Counted from the first letter of the stretch, positions 16,367 to 26,487 are shown. The stretch: 64,000 nt of DNA from an uncultured Methylibium sp. (GCF_902826655.1 NZ_CADEFR010000008.1:43346-107345), one strand, 5' to 3'. Numbers and translations: made by a program. Notes: generated by a model from the sequence alone, not told the origin.

Positions 16367-17542
16367 TCACTTCGCGCCCTGCACCACCAGGTGCACGAAC
16401 TGCAGCTTGCCGATCGCCGGTCGCGGCAGCACGAAGGGGTAGTAGTCGTGCTGGCCCATGCTGCGCGACAGCTCGTTCAGCACGCTGGTCAGCTCGACCC
16501 AGGCATTGACGAAGCCGACGAACTGCCCGGCCCCCGGGTCGTCGGGGCGCCACAGGGCATCGGACCCGAAGCGGTCGAACTCCAGCTCCAGGTCGTCGGC
16601 GTCGAGGCCGAAGCTGAGCGCGGTGTCCAGCGTGTCGACCATGTGCAGGTAGTGGGCCCAGGTCTCGGCCCAGTCCTCCCACGGGTGGGTGCTGGCGTAG
16701 CTGCTGACGTGGCGCTGCGCCCAGTCGGCGGGCGCGCCGTTCGCGTAGTGCCGCTGCAGCGCGGCCGCGTAGTCGGCGCGCTCGTCGCCGAACAGCGCGC
16801 GGAAGTCGTCCAGCCACGGTGTGCCGGCGACCAGGCGGTCCCAGTAGTAGTGGCCGACCTCGTGGCGGAAGTGACCCAGCAGCGTGCGGTAGGGCTCGTG
16901 CATCTGCGCGCGCACGTGCTCGCGCACCGCGTCGTCGGCTTCCTCGAGGTTGAGCGTGATCAGCCCGCCCGCGTGTCCGGTCAGCACCGGCACGCCACCG
17001 GGCGGCGCGCGCAGCACGTCGAACATCAGCCCGCGCTCGGGGTCCTCGGCGGCCGCGGGCACCTTGGACGCGACCGGCAGCCCCAGCGCGATCAGCTGCG
17101 ACACCAGGCGCCGGCGCGCCACCTCGATGCGGCGCCACAGGTCGGCGTTCTCGGGCACCGACAGGTCGGGGATGGTGCGGCTCAGCCGGCAGGCGCGGCA
17201 CAGCAGCGGCGTCGCCCGGCCCGGCGGCGCCACCGGGATCAGCCAGTTGCAGCCGGCCGGGGTGTCGAGGTTGGCGCAGCGGCGCACGGGGGTGTCGGCG
17301 GCGACGCCGGCGGCGGGGTCGATGCGCCACTCGCCCGCGGCGGGGCCGGGCTCGAGCGGCAGCAGGCGCTGCGAGTCCGGGTCGAAACCCAGCGCCGCGC
17401 CGCAGCGGGTGCAGGCGCTGTTGCGGAAGAACACCGGCCGGCCGCAGCGGCAACGGTAGCTGCGCGTGCCGCGCGCTGGCTCGCGCTGCGGTGCCCGCGC
17501 CCGCTGCAGCAGGGCGCTGACCAGATCGAAGAGTCCCGGCAT
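16367..17542 (-). CDS. Zinc-ribbon metallopeptidase-like protein (PF10005 type)
   Basis: Protein of 391 residues. An N-terminal zinc ribbon has paired cysteines (YRCRCGRPVFF and CTRCGAAL), with a further CANLD/CNWLI and CRACRL set near residues 90-130. The C-terminal half carries a zincin motif, His227-Glu-Val-Gly-His231 (FRHEVGHYYWDRL), followed by WEDWAETWAHYLHM, which supplies further metal ligands. The family is conserved in proteobacteria without a known substrate. The start at 17542 gives the standard short N-terminus before the ribbon. It is divergent from the glutamine amidotransferase gene, with 93 bases between. Confidence 0.82.
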   Translation of the reverse strand: MPGLFDLVSALLQRARAPQREPARGTRSYRCRCGRPVFFRNSACTRCGAALGFDPDSQRLLPLEPGPAAGEWRIDPAAGVAADTPVRRCANLDTPAGCNWLIPVAPPGRATPLLCRACRLSRTIPDLSVPENADLWRRIEVARRRLVSQLIALGLPVASKVPAAAEDPERGLMFDVLRAPPGGVPVLTGHAGGLITLNLEEADDAVREHVRAQMHEPYRTLLGHFRHEVGHYYWDRLVAGTPWLDDFRALFGDERADYAAALQRHYANGAPADWAQRHVSSYASTHPWEDWAETWAHYLHMVDTLDTALSFGLDADDLELEFDRFGSDALWRPDDPGAGQFVGFVNAWVELTSVLNELSRSMGQHDYYPFVLPRPAIGKLQFVHLVVQGAK

Positions 17543-17635
17543 CGCTGTACTCCCTGGGCGACCCCCGGGGCGGTGGGCCGTGGCCGCAGTCTGGCATGCC
17601 GGCCGGCAGAGTCGCGCGCTTGCGATACTGGCCGC

Positions 17636-18394
17636 ATGTGCCAGCTGCTCGGAATGAACGGCAACACGCCGACCGACATCGTCTTCAGCTTCACCGGCTT
17701 TGCCACGCGCGCCGTGGAGCACAAGGACGGCTTCGGCATCGCCTTCTTCGAAGGTCCCGGCGTGCGCTGCTTCGTCGACCATCACAGCGCCGCGAGCTCG
17801 CCGGTGGCGGAGATGGTGCGCCGCTACCCGATCCGCAGCGAGCACGTCATCGCCCACATCCGCAAGGCCACGCAGGGCCGGGTCGCGCTGCAGAACACCC
17901 ACCCCTTCGTGCGCGAGCTGTGGGGCCGCTACTGGGTGTTCGCGCACAACGGCGACCTGAAGGACTTCCATCCCAAGCTGCATGCCGCGTTCCGGCCGGT
18001 GGGCGACACCGACAGCGAGCGCGCCTTCTGCTGGCTGCTGCAGGAGCTGGCGAAGAACCACGCCTCGGTGCCGAGCGTGGGCGACCTGACCGAGACCCTG
18101 CGCGAGCTGGTCGCGCCGGTGGCGAGGCACGGCAGCTTCAACTTCCTGCTGAGCAACGGCGACGCGCTGTGGGCCCATTGCTCGACCGCGCTGCACTGGC
18201 TGCAGCGCCGCCATCCCTTCCGCGAGGCGCGCCTGCAGGACCAGGACCTGACCGTCAACTTCGCCGAGCTGACCACGCCGCAGGACCGCGTGGCCGTCGT
18301 CGTGACCGAGCCGCTGACCACCGACGAGCCCTGGGCCGCCTTCGCGCCGGGCGAGCTGAAGGTCTTCCAGGGCGGCGAGCTGCTGGCGGCCTGA
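17636..18394 (+). CDS. Class II glutamine amidotransferase (YafJ-like)
   Basis: Protein of 252 residues with an N-terminal nucleophile: the sequence begins MCQLLGMN, and Cys2 becomes the catalytic N-terminus after Met removal. Further family marks are HKDGFGIAFFEG, HIRKATQGRVALQNTHPF and the WVFAHNGDL motif. These proteins release ammonia from glutamine, but stand-alone YafJ-type members have no confirmed acceptor. GATACT at 17622-17627 is a possible -10. No synthetase domain is present. Confidence 0.9.
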   Translation: MCQLLGMNGNTPTDIVFSFTGFATRAVEHKDGFGIAFFEGPGVRCFVDHHSAASSPVAEMVRRYPIRSEHVIAHIRKATQGRVALQNTHPFVRELWGRYWVFAHNGDLKDFHPKLHAAFRPVGDTDSERAFCWLLQELAKNHASVPSVGDLTETLRELVAPVARHGSFNFLLSNGDALWAHCSTALHWLQRRHPFREARLQDQDLTVNFAELTTPQDRVAVVVTEPLTTDEPWAAFAPGELKVFQGGELLAA

Positions 18395-18495
18395 GGCCGC
18401 CGTTCATGACGGCGGGCGGGCCGTTCGCGTCGGGCAGGCTGCCGTTCGCCGCGCGCGGCCGGCCACCGGTCTGCGGCCTGCTTAGACTGCGCCCG

Positions 18496-19665
18496 ATGAC
18501 CGTGCCCCTGCCCCTTGCGCACAACCGCTTCCAGCGCTGGTACTTCCGCTGGGCGGCGCCGCACTACGCGCGCATGGCGCCGGAGGTGCGTGCGCAGGCC
18601 GAGGCCATCGACCGGCTGCTCTACAGCCGCCGCGGGCTGTGGGTCTGGCTGGGCGTGGCGCTCGGCGTGGCCGGAGCCGCCGCCGGGCTGGCCGCGGCCG
18701 GCGTTGCCTTCGCGTCGGCCCTGCTGGTGAGCCTGGTGCTGGCCTTCTGCTTCGTCGTCGGCGGGGTCAGCGTGTGGCTGATGCCGCAGCGCTACTCGGG
18801 TCGCCGGCTGTGGCGCATCGCGCTGATCATGATGCTGGGCACCTATGCCGGCGTGTTCGCCTCGGTCATCGGCTCGACCTGGCGCAGCGCGATGTCGGGC
18901 GAGCAGTGGCTGCAGGCCCTGGGCGCGGTGCTGTGGCGTGCCACGCCCTTCCAGCTGCTGGCCGGGCTGGCGCTGATGCTGGTGATGTGGGGCACGGCGG
19001 CGGCGCGGCGCTACGCGCTGCAGCAGGAGCTGGCGCAGTCGCGGCTGGAGCAGGAGCGCGATGCCGCGGCGCGCCAGGCCGCCGAGGCGCGGCTGAAGCT
19101 GCTGCAGGTGCAGATCCAGCCGCACTTCCTGTTCAACACGCTGGCGACGCTGCAGCACTGGGTCGACACCCAGGATGCGCGCGGCGGCCCGCTGCTGAAG
19201 AGCCTGACCAGCTTCCTGCGCCAGTCGGTCGGCCTGCTGGAGAAGGACAGCACGACGCTCGCCCAGGAGGCCGAGCTGGCGCGGACCTACCTGGGCATCA
19301 TGCAGGCGCGCCTGGGGCCGCGGCTGCGCCACGAGATCGCACTGCCGGTCGAGGCGGCCGACATCGTGCTGCCGCCCGGCCTGCTGCTGACGCTGGTCGA
19401 GAACGCGATCGAGCACGGCATCGAGCCGGCCCTGCACGGCGGCCTGCTGCGCATCGAGGCCGAGCGCGGCGACGGCGGCGTCGAGCTGCGCGTGCGCAAC
19501 GGCGGCGTGCCGCTGGCCCTGCCGGTGAGCGAAGGCGTGGGCCTGCGCAACTCGCGCGAGCGGCTGGTCGGCCGCCACGGCGCGCAGGCCCGGCTGGAGT
19601 TGCTGCGCGACCCGCAGGGCGGGACGCTGGCCCGCGTGTGGCTGCCCGACGCGAACGCCCCATGA
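18496..19665 (+). CDS. Sensor histidine kinase, LytS/AlgZ type
   Basis: Membrane kinase of 389 residues. Four hydrophobic segments occupy about residues 50-180. A short coiled coil (residues 180-205) leads to the His_kinase motif QIQPHFLFNTL with phospho-acceptor His210. The ATPase N box is LTLVENAIEHGIEP, and GVGLRNSRERL is the G-box. It overlaps the response regulator by 4 bases (ATGA), so the two form a two-component pair. It resembles AlgZ/FimS of Pseudomonas in layout; the signal is unknown. Confidence 0.9.
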   Translation: MTVPLPLAHNRFQRWYFRWAAPHYARMAPEVRAQAEAIDRLLYSRRGLWVWLGVALGVAGAAAGLAAAGVAFASALLVSLVLAFCFVVGGVSVWLMPQRYSGRRLWRIALIMMLGTYAGVFASVIGSTWRSAMSGEQWLQALGAVLWRATPFQLLAGLALMLVMWGTAAARRYALQQELAQSRLEQERDAAARQAAEARLKLLQVQIQPHFLFNTLATLQHWVDTQDARGGPLLKSLTSFLRQSVGLLEKDSTTLAQEAELARTYLGIMQARLGPRLRHEIALPVEAADIVLPPGLLLTLVENAIEHGIEPALHGGLLRIEAERGDGGVELRVRNGGVPLALPVSEGVGLRNSRERLVGRHGAQARLELLRDPQGGTLARVWLPDANAP

Positions 19666-20423
19666 CGATGGACGCCACGACCCCGACCGCGCTGGTCGCC
19701 GACGACGAAGAGGCCCCGCGCGAGCAGCTGCTCGCCGCGCTGGCGCGCCGCTGGCCGGCGCTGGCCGTCGTCGCCGCGGCGGCCAACGGCAGCGACGCCT
19801 GGGACGCCTTCCTCGAGCACGAGCCGGCGGTCTGCTTCCTCGACGTGCGCATGCCCGGCCTGACCGGCCTGGAGGTCGCGCAGCGCATCCGCGGCCGCGC
19901 GCACGTGGTCTTCGTCACCGCGCACGGCGACCACGCGCTGGAGGCCTTCGATGCCGGCGCGGTGGACTACCTGATGAAGCCGGTCGAGGACGAGCGTCTC
20001 GGCCGCGCGGTCGACCGCCTGCAGCAGCGCCTGAACCAGCCGCCGGCCGACCTGCAGGGCCTGATCGGGTCGCTGCTCGGCGGCCTGCGCAAGCCGGCGC
20101 CGCTGGACGTGATCCAGGCCGGCGTCGGGCGCGAGGTGAAGCTGATCCGCGTCGAGGACGTCGTCTACTTCGAGTCCGATGCGCGCTACACGCGCGTGGT
20201 CCATGCCGACGGCGACGCGCTGATCCGCCTGCCGCTGAAGGAGCTGCTGACGCAGCTGGATGCCGAGCGCTTCTGGCAGATCCACCGCTCGGTGATCGTC
20301 AACCAGCGCTGCATCGCCAGCGCGCTGCGCGTCGACGAAGGCCAGATGGTCGTCACGCTGCGCGGACGCAGCGAGCGGCTGGCGGTGTCGCGGCATTTCC
20401 AGGGCTTGTTCAGGGGTTTGTAG
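19662..20423 (+). CDS. LytTR response regulator (AlgR-like)
   Basis: DNA-binding response regulator of 253 residues. The receiver domain has the acidic pair Asp14-Asp15, phospho-acceptor Asp61 (CFLDVRMPG), Thr86 and Lys106 (YLMKPVED). A LytTR domain follows at about residues 150-250, with VEDVVYFESDARYTRV and FWQIHRSVIVN. LytTR proteins bind direct repeats upstream of target genes. The ATG at 19662 overlaps the kinase stop; a second ATG at 19668 is also possible. The DUF4382 lipoprotein gene starts 115 bases downstream and could be a target, though nothing shows this directly. Confidence 0.92.
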   Translation: MTMDATTPTALVADDEEAPREQLLAALARRWPALAVVAAAANGSDAWDAFLEHEPAVCFLDVRMPGLTGLEVAQRIRGRAHVVFVTAHGDHALEAFDAGAVDYLMKPVEDERLGRAVDRLQQRLNQPPADLQGLIGSLLGGLRKPAPLDVIQAGVGREVKLIRVEDVVYFESDARYTRVVHADGDALIRLPLKELLTQLDAERFWQIHRSVIVNQRCIASALRVDEGQMVVTLRGRSERLAVSRHFQGLFRGL

Positions 20424-20538
20424 CTCCCGCGGCCGCGGGGGTGACGGTTGCAAACGCCTACATGGCTGGCGCCGGACGCCACTAAGCTCCCTGCGCAAGG
20501 CCCAGCCGTCGAAGGGCCCGATACCGAGGAGTCCAGCC

Positions 20539-21744
20539 ATGAGGTCCAGCCAGACACCGAACCGCCCTGCCCGACTCGTCGCGGCCGCCTTGATCGGCGG
20601 CGCCGCCCTGGTGGCCGCCTGTGGCGGCGGCGGAGGCTCCGGCGACAGCGGCACGGGCAGCGTCCGCTTCCACCTGACCGATGCGCCGGCTTGCGGCTAC
20701 GACGAGGTCAACGTCACCGTCGAGCGGGTGCGCGTCCACCGCAGCGCCACGGCCGGCGTCAACGATGCCGGATGGTCGGAGCTGGTGCTGGCACCGGCGC
20801 GCCGTATCGACCTGCTCGACCTGACCAACGGCGTGCTCGAGGAACTCGGCACGCTGTCGCTGCCGGCCGGCAGCTACACCCAGGTGCGCCTGGTGCTGGC
20901 GCCCAACACGGGCGGCAGTCCGCTGGCCAACTCGGTCTGGCCGACCGGCGGCAGCGAACAGCCGCTGACAACGCCGAGCGCGCAACAGAGCGGCAGCAAG
21001 ATCCAGGCGAACTTCAGCGTGGCGGCCAACCAGGTCGCCGACCTGGTGCTGGACTTCGACGCCTGTCGCTCGCTGGTGGTCGCCGGCAACTCGGGGCAGA
21101 TCCTGCTCAAGCCGGTGATCAGCGCGACGCCGGTGTTCGCGGCGGCGGGCAACGCGATCCAGGGCTATGTGGACGCGAGCCTGGTCGGCGCGACGGTATC
21201 GGCTCAGCAGGGCGGGGTGGTGCGACGCTCCACCGTGCCCGACGCGACGGGGCGCTTCGTGCTGTCGCCGCTGGCGGTGGGCAGCTATGACGTCGTGCTG
21301 GGCGCGCAAGGGCGTGCCACCGCCGTCGTCACCGGCGTTCCTGTCACCGAAACCGCACGCACGACCCTCAGCACGACCGGCGCGGCGCTGCCGCTGGCCG
21401 CCGCCAGCGCGCCGGCGAGCGTCACCGGCGTTGTCACCCGTGCCGGAACCACGGCGATTCCCGATGCCACCGTGCACGCCGTGCAGCGCCTGACCGGCGG
21501 GCCGGATGTCGAGATCGGCGCGCGTCAGGTGGACCTGGTGGGGGCCTACAGCCTGAGCCTGCCGGTCGCGGCACCCGGCCGGGCCGCCTATGCGGCATCG
21601 GCGCCCGTGACCTACACCTTCGTGCCCGACGCGCCCGTGGCGGCGCGCTATCGCCTGGAGGCCCGCGCCGAGGGCCTGACGACGCAGAACGCCGACATCG
21701 ACCTCACGGCCGGCAACCTGACACGCGACTTCGTGTTTCCTTGA
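20539..21744 (+). CDS. DUF4382-domain lipoprotein with carboxypeptidase-regulatory-like repeats
   Basis: Protein of 401 residues. The lipobox LVAAC puts the lipidated Cys at about residue 28, followed by a Gly-rich linker. The first domain (about residues 40-200) matches DUF4382 ([40 protein letters not shown]). Two beta-sandwich units resembling carboxypeptidase regulatory-like domains follow ([20 protein letters not shown] and [20 protein letters not shown]). It is likely an outer-membrane or periplasmic lipoprotein, possibly binding carbohydrate; function is unknown. A GAGGAG ribosome site precedes the start. Confidence 0.78.
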   Translation: MRSSQTPNRPARLVAAALIGGAALVAACGGGGGSGDSGTGSVRFHLTDAPACGYDEVNVTVERVRVHRSATAGVNDAGWSELVLAPARRIDLLDLTNGVLEELGTLSLPAGSYTQVRLVLAPNTGGSPLANSVWPTGGSEQPLTTPSAQQSGSKIQANFSVAANQVADLVLDFDACRSLVVAGNSGQILLKPVISATPVFAAAGNAIQGYVDASLVGATVSAQQGGVVRRSTVPDATGRFVLSPLAVGSYDVVLGAQGRATAVVTGVPVTETARTTLSTTGAALPLAAASAPASVTGVVTRAGTTAIPDATVHAVQRLTGGPDVEIGARQVDLVGAYSLSLPVAAPGRAAYAASAPVTYTFVPDAPVAARYRLEARAEGLTTQNADIDLTAGNLTRDFVFP

Positions 21745-21823
21745 GGACCGCGACCGCCGCCGACGGGCGGCGCCTGGCGGCGCCGCGCAGAATCGGATCC
21801 ATCGACGCTTCCCAACCCGCCCG

Positions 21824-22339
21824 ATGGACCTGCTGATCAACGGCCAGCCCCGGCCGCTTCCGGACGACGCCGTCGATCCGGCGATGCCCCTGCTGTGGGT
21901 GCTGCGCGATGTGCTCGACCTCACCGGCACCAAGTTCGGCTGCGGCGTGTCGGCCTGCGGTGCCTGCACGGTGCGCGTCGACGGCGAGCCGCTGCGGTCC
22001 TGCGTGACGCCGTTGTCGCAGGTGCAGGGCAAGGCGATCCAGACCATCGAGGGCCTGGGCTCGCCCGAGACGCCGCACGCGCTGCAGCGCGCCTGGATCC
22101 AGCACCAGGTGCCGCAGTGCGGCTACTGCCAGAGCGGCATGCTGATGGCGGCGGCTGCGTTGCTGGAGAGGAACCCGCGTCCCACCGATGCCGACATCGA
22201 CGCGGCCATCACCAACCTGTGCCGCTGCGGCACCTACCCGCGCGTGCGCGCCGCGATCCACGAGGCGGCGCGGGCGCTGCAGAAGAAGGAGGCGCCGCGC
22301 GCGCCGGTGGCCGCACCCGCTGCAAGGAAAGCGACATGA
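21824..22339 (+). CDS. (2Fe-2S) subunit of a molybdenum hydroxylase (IorA-like)
   Basis: Small subunit of 171 residues with two [2Fe-2S] clusters. The plant-type cluster is in [16 protein letters not shown] (about residues 40-60), and the second is in [10 protein letters not shown] and NLCRCGTY. It passes electrons from the large molybdopterin subunit encoded next, whose start overlaps this stop by 4 bases (ATGA). The isoquinoline 1-oxidoreductase type fits because there is no FAD subunit. The last 20 residues are a Lys/Ala-rich extension without known role. Confidence 0.92.
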   Translation: MDLLINGQPRPLPDDAVDPAMPLLWVLRDVLDLTGTKFGCGVSACGACTVRVDGEPLRSCVTPLSQVQGKAIQTIEGLGSPETPHALQRAWIQHQVPQCGYCQSGMLMAAAALLERNPRPTDADIDAAITNLCRCGTYPRVRAAIHEAARALQKKEAPRAPVAAPAARKAT

Positions 22340-24630
22340 GGCGCCGCACCTGGCTGCTGGGCGCCACGACGGCGGGCGGCGCGCTGCTGGTCGGCTGGGG
22401 GCTGCTGCCGCCGCGCTCGCGCCTGGGTGCCAGGACGCTGATGGCGCTGCAGGCCGGCGAGGTGGCGCTCAATGGCTGGATCAAGGTCGCCACGGACGGC
22501 TCGGTCGCGCTGGCCATGCACCGCAGCGAGATGGGGCAGGGCGTGCACACCGCGCTGGCGATGCTGGTGGCCGAGGAACTGGACATCGGCCTCGACCGGA
22601 TCCGGCTCGAGCAGGCCGGCCACGACAGCATCTACGGCAATGTCGCGATGTTCGTCGCGGCGCTGCCCTTCCATCCGCGCGACAAGGAGCCCGGGCACGA
22701 GACCGACGGCGTGCGCCTCGGCGAGCATCTGGTCGGCAAGCTGGCGCGCGAACTGGGCATCAACGCGACCGGCGCCTCGACCACGATCGCCGATGCCTGG
22801 GAGCCGCTGCGCCTGGCCGCGGCCACGGCGCGCGCGCAGCTGGTGGGCGCGGCCTCGCTGCGCTGGCGCCAGCCGCGCGAGGAGATCACGGTGCAGCGCG
22901 GCGTGATCGCGCATGCGGCCTCGGGGGCCAGCGGGCACTTCGGCGAGTTCGCCGCCGCGGCCGCGGCCACGCCGACCGGCGAGGTGCGGCTCAAGCCGCG
23001 CGAGACCTGGACGCTGATCGGCCGCCCGGCGCCGCGCACCGACGTGCCGGCCAAGACCGACGGCAGCGCGGTGTTCGGCCTCGACGTGCGGCCCGAGGGC
23101 CTGCTGTACGCGGCCGTGCGCATGTGCCCGATGCTGGGTGGCGCGCCGCAGCGCATCACGAACGAGGACGAGGTGCTGAAGCGCCCCGGCGCGCTGCGGC
23201 TGGTGCGCCTGCCGGCGCTGGCGGGCCTGACGGCCGGGGTCGCGGTGGTCGGGCGCAGCAGCTGGCACGCGCAGCAGGCCGTCGACGCGCTGGCCATCGA
23301 CTGGGCGCCGCCGCCGGCCGGCACCGTGGACAGCGTCGCGATCGCCGCGGCACTGGAGACGCGCGCGCGCGAGGCCTTCGCCGACGACGGCGGCCTGCCC
23401 TTCCATGCGCGCGGCGACCTGGCCGCGGCCGAGCAGGCGGCGGCCGGCAGCGGCGCGCGCGCCGTCGAGGCGAGCTACCGCGCGCCCTACCTCGCGCATG
23501 CGGCGCTGGAGCCGATCAACTGCACCGCGCGCGTGAAGGGCGGCCGCGTCGAGGTCTGGGCCTCGACCCAGGTGCCGGGCATCGCGCGGGCGCTGGCGGC
23601 GCGCGCCGCCGGCGTGAAGGAGGAGGCCGTCACCGTGCACGTCACGCTGCTCGGTGGCGGCTTCGGGCGGCGCCTCGATGCCGACTTCGTGACGCAGGCC
23701 GTCGCGGTGGCGCAGGTGACCGGCGGACGGCCGGTGCAGATCCTCTGGTCGCGCAGCGAGGACATGACGCACGACTACTACCGACCGGCCGCCGCGGCCG
23801 TGATGAAGGCCTGGCTCGGCAGCGACGGCAAGCCGCAGACGCTGCGCATTGCCAGCGCCGGCGACGCGATCACGCCGCGCTGGATGGAGCGCGGCCTGCC
23901 GTGGTTGACCGGCCCGGTCGATGCGCCCGACAAGAGCACGGCCGAGGGCCTGTTCGACCTGCCCTACGACGTGCCGCACCAGCGCATCGCGCACGCAGCC
24001 ACGCGCAGCGGCGTGCCGGTCGGCTACTGGCGCGCGGTCGGGCATTCGCACAACGCCTTCTTCAGCGAGGGCTTCGTCGACGAACTGGCGCAGGCCGCGG
24101 GCCAGGATCCGGTGGCCTACCGGCTGTCGCTGCTGGCCGGCATGCCGCGCCATGCGGCGGTGCTGCAACTGGCGGCCGACAAGGCCGGCTGGGGCAAGCC
24201 GCCGCCGGCCGGCCGCGCGCGCGGCGTGGCGCTGCACGAGAGCTTCGGCAGCATCGTCGCGCAGGTCGTCGAGGTGTCGGTGGCGCCGAAGCTGGCCGTG
24301 CACCGCGTGGTCTGCGCGGTCGACTGCGGCACCGTCGTCAACCCGGCGATCGTCGTGCGGCAGATGGAGAGCGGCATCGTCTTCGGCTTGACCGCGGCGC
24401 TGTACGGCCGCATCGACATCGTCGCGAGCGAGGTGCAGCAGAAGAACTATCCCGACCAGAAGCTGCTGACGCTGGCCGAGACGCCCGTGATCGAGACCCA
24501 TCTCGTGCCCAGCCCCCACGCGCCGGCCGGCGTCGGCGAGCCGGGCCTGCCGCCGATCGCCCCGGCGCTGGCGAACGCGCTGTTCGCGCTGACGGGCGTG
24601 AGGCAGCGGGAGCTGCCGCTGAAGCTCTAG
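22336..24630 (+). CDS. Molybdopterin-binding subunit of an aldehyde/isoquinoline oxidoreductase (IorB-like)
   Basis: Catalytic subunit of 764 residues. The N-terminus [15 protein letters not shown] looks like a twin-arginine signal, suggesting periplasmic location, as in other IorB-type enzymes. Cofactor motifs include [27 protein letters not shown] and the C-terminal [18 protein letters not shown] with the base-providing glutamate. These enzymes hydroxylate aldehydes or N-heterocycles with water as oxygen donor. The actual substrate cannot be inferred. A membrane or cytochrome c subunit found in many such operons is not encoded here. Confidence 0.9.
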   Translation: MRRRTWLLGATTAGGALLVGWGLLPPRSRLGARTLMALQAGEVALNGWIKVATDGSVALAMHRSEMGQGVHTALAMLVAEELDIGLDRIRLEQAGHDSIYGNVAMFVAALPFHPRDKEPGHETDGVRLGEHLVGKLARELGINATGASTTIADAWEPLRLAAATARAQLVGAASLRWRQPREEITVQRGVIAHAASGASGHFGEFAAAAAATPTGEVRLKPRETWTLIGRPAPRTDVPAKTDGSAVFGLDVRPEGLLYAAVRMCPMLGGAPQRITNEDEVLKRPGALRLVRLPALAGLTAGVAVVGRSSWHAQQAVDALAIDWAPPPAGTVDSVAIAAALETRAREAFADDGGLPFHARGDLAAAEQAAAGSGARAVEASYRAPYLAHAALEPINCTARVKGGRVEVWASTQVPGIARALAARAAGVKEEAVTVHVTLLGGGFGRRLDADFVTQAVAVAQVTGGRPVQILWSRSEDMTHDYYRPAAAAVMKAWLGSDGKPQTLRIASAGDAITPRWMERGLPWLTGPVDAPDKSTAEGLFDLPYDVPHQRIAHAATRSGVPVGYWRAVGHSHNAFFSEGFVDELAQAAGQDPVAYRLSLLAGMPRHAAVLQLAADKAGWGKPPPAGRARGVALHESFGSIVAQVVEVSVAPKLAVHRVVCAVDCGTVVNPAIVVRQMESGIVFGLTAALYGRIDIVASEVQQKNYPDQKLLTLAETPVIETHLVPSPHAPAGVGEPGLPPIAPALANALFALTGVRQRELPLKL

Positions 24631-24729
24631 TGTCGCGACGGCCCGCAGGCAGCAGCGAGAGCCGGGAGTGACCGCGCGTGCCTTGCTGCGCAACGGCGGG
24701 CGCGATTCGAGGCCCGTACTGAAGCCGAC

Positions 24730-25482
24730 TCAGTGCCCCCGCTGGTGCTCCGGCGACTCGAGCCGCTTGGCCAGCGTCGACAGCAGCAGCGTCAGCGCCA
24801 GGTAGACGACCGAGATCGCCAGGTAGGGCTCCCAGTAGCGCGAATAGGCCCCGGCGACCGTGCGCGCCGCGAGTGCCAGCTCGGCCAGGCCGATGGCCGA
24901 CACCAGCGAGGAGTCCTTGATCAGCGTGACGGCCTCGTTGACCAGCGGCGGCACCATGCGCCGGAAGGCCTGCGGCAGGATCACGTGGCGCATGCTCTGG
25001 CCGTGCGTCAGGCCCAGGCTGTAGGCGGCCTGGGTCTGGCCGCGGTGGATGCTCTGGATGCCGGCGCGGAAGATCTCGGAGATGTAGGCGCCGGCATTGA
25101 GCGTCAGCGCCAGCGCGCCGGAGAAGAAGGCGCCGTACTCCTGGCGGAACTCGCGCGCCGTCTCGCCGGCCAGCAGCAGGCCGTGGTCGGGATGCACCAG
25201 CGTCGGCATCAGCGCGAAGTGCACCAGCAGGATCTGCACGAACAGCGGCGTGCCGCGGAAGAAGGTGACGTAGGCGATGGTCACCCATTGCGCCAGCTTC
25301 AGCAGCGCCGCCGCCACCGGCGATTGGGGCGGCGGACCGAAGCGCGAACTGCTGACCAGGCCGAGCACGAGGCCGAGCGCGAGCCCGGCCCCGATGGCGA
25401 CGATGGTCAGCTGGATCGTCATCCAGATGCCGGCCGCGAACAGCGGTCCGTAGCCGGCCAGGATCTCCCAGCGCAGGTCCAT
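24730..25482 (-). CDS. Polar amino-acid ABC transporter permease
   Basis: Inner-membrane permease of 250 residues in the HisM/GlnP family. It has about five hydrophobic segments, the ITVAIGAGLALGLVLG-like first helix region, FFRGTPLFVQI and the EAA loop near residues 140-160 (EIFRAGIQSIHRGQTQAAYS), which contacts the ATPase. It lies 26 bases after the binding-protein gene on the same strand, which fits one operon. No ATP-binding gene follows; the next gene is convergent, so the ATPase must come from elsewhere. Confidence 0.9.
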   Translation of the reverse strand: MDLRWEILAGYGPLFAAGIWMTIQLTIVAIGAGLALGLVLGLVSSSRFGPPPQSPVAAALLKLAQWVTIAYVTFFRGTPLFVQILLVHFALMPTLVHPDHGLLLAGETAREFRQEYGAFFSGALALTLNAGAYISEIFRAGIQSIHRGQTQAAYSLGLTHGQSMRHVILPQAFRRMVPPLVNEAVTLIKDSSLVSAIGLAELALAARTVAGAYSRYWEPYLAISVVYLALTLLLSTLAKRLESPEHQRGH

Positions 25483-25508
25483 CGTTCGTCCCGGCGCCGG
25501 TCAGTGCC

Positions 25509-26360
25509 TTACTTGGACGCCGCGGCGGCCGGCGCCGGGGCGGCGCCGAAGGTCTTGGCGTAGATCTGGTCGTAGGCGCCGTCGGCCTTGACGGCGGCCA
25601 GGCCCTTGTTGACCTTGTCCAGCAGCTCGGCGTTGCCCTTCTTGACGGCGATGCCGTACTGCTCGGGCGCGAAGGCCTTGTCGCTGACGGTCTTGAACTT
25701 GGCGGCCGGGTTGTTGGTCACGTAGTTCACGACCACGCCGTTGTCGGCCACGACCGCGTCGACGCCGCCGGCCTCGAGTTCCTTCAGCGCCAGCGGCGTG
25801 GACTCGAAGCGCTTGACGTTGGTGCTGTTCTTGCCCTGCAGCTTGGTCACGGTCTCGTCGCCGGTGGTGCCGGTCTGCACGCCGACCTTGAGCTTCTTCA
25901 GGTCGTCGAACTTCGTGACCTTGCTGGTGGCCTTGACGGCGATCAGCTGGTAGGCGTCGAAGTAGGGCGCCGAGAAGTCCATCGTCTGCTTGCGCTCGTC
26001 GGTGATCGTGATCGACGAGATCAGCAGGTCGCGGTCACCCTGGCCCAGCGAATTGAAGATGCCTTCCCACGGCGTGTTGACGAACTTGATCTCGAAGCCG
26101 CCCTTGGCGGCGACGGCGTTCAGCAGGTCCATGCTGAAGCCGACGATCTCGCCCTTCTCGTTCTGCGACTCGAAGGGGGCGTAGGCGGCATCGGTGCCGA
26201 CCACGTAGACCTTGGCGGGCGCCGGCGCGGGGGCCGAGGCGACAGGGGCCGGGGCGGGGGCCGGCGCGGGCTCCTCCTTCTTGCCGCAAGCGGCCAGCAG
26301 CAGGCCGGCGCCGAGCAGGCCGAGGGTCTGGAGGAAGGGGCGGGTGGAGAGCTGGGTCAT
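25509..26360 (-). CDS. Amino-acid ABC transporter substrate-binding lipoprotein
   Basis: Protein of 283 residues. The lipobox LLLAAC puts the lipidated Cys near residue 22, followed by a Glu/Pro/Ala linker. The solute-binding domain (SBP family 3) shows the hallmark VGTDAAYAPFESQNEKGEIV, DRDLLISSITITDERK and FSAPYFDAYQLI. It should deliver a polar amino acid to the permease encoded downstream. The start at 26360 follows AAAGGA and gives the lipoprotein signal; a much longer frame to 26561 overlaps the porin gene and is rejected. Confidence 0.9.
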   Translation of the reverse strand: MTQLSTRPFLQTLGLLGAGLLLAACGKKEEPAPAPAPAPVASAPAPAPAKVYVVGTDAAYAPFESQNEKGEIVGFSMDLLNAVAAKGGFEIKFVNTPWEGIFNSLGQGDRDLLISSITITDERKQTMDFSAPYFDAYQLIAVKATSKVTKFDDLKKLKVGVQTGTTGDETVTKLQGKNSTNVKRFESTPLALKELEAGGVDAVVADNGVVVNYVTNNPAAKFKTVSDKAFAPEQYGIAVKKGNAELLDKVNKGLAAVKADGAYDQIYAKTFGAAPAPAAAASK

Positions 26361-26410
26361 GACGGGTTCCTTTGTGGGGGCCGGTGGGCGGCGGGGCGCG
26401 AGGGTCGATG

Positions 26411-26436
26411 CGGCGCCACGCGGCGCCACGCGGCGC
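26411..26436. repeat. Short tandem repeat, CGGCGCCACG units
   Basis: Two exact copies of the 10-base unit CGGCGCCACG (26411-26420 and 26421-26430) and a partial third (CGGCGC) lie between the binding-protein gene and the porin terminator. It is in the leader region of the binding-protein gene. No function is apparent. Confidence 0.7.
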
Positions 26437-26444
26437 AAGGATAC

Positions 26445-26469
26445 AAAAAAGCGGCCCGGGGGCCGCTTG
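26445..26469 (-). terminator. Rho-independent terminator after the porin gene
   Basis: On the minus strand AAGCGGCC/GGCCGCTT forms an 8-bp stem with a CCCG loop, followed by TTTTTT (plus-strand A tract at 26445-26450). It begins 19 bases after the porin stop and separates the porin from the ABC genes. Confidence 0.85.
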
Positions 26470-26487
26470 TTCGCAGTGTCGTCGGAC

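Noticed and set aside
20426-20439. CCCGCGGCCGCGGG palindrome just after the LytTR gene as a terminator
   Set aside because: There is no T tract, and such GC palindromes arise easily by chance at this base composition.
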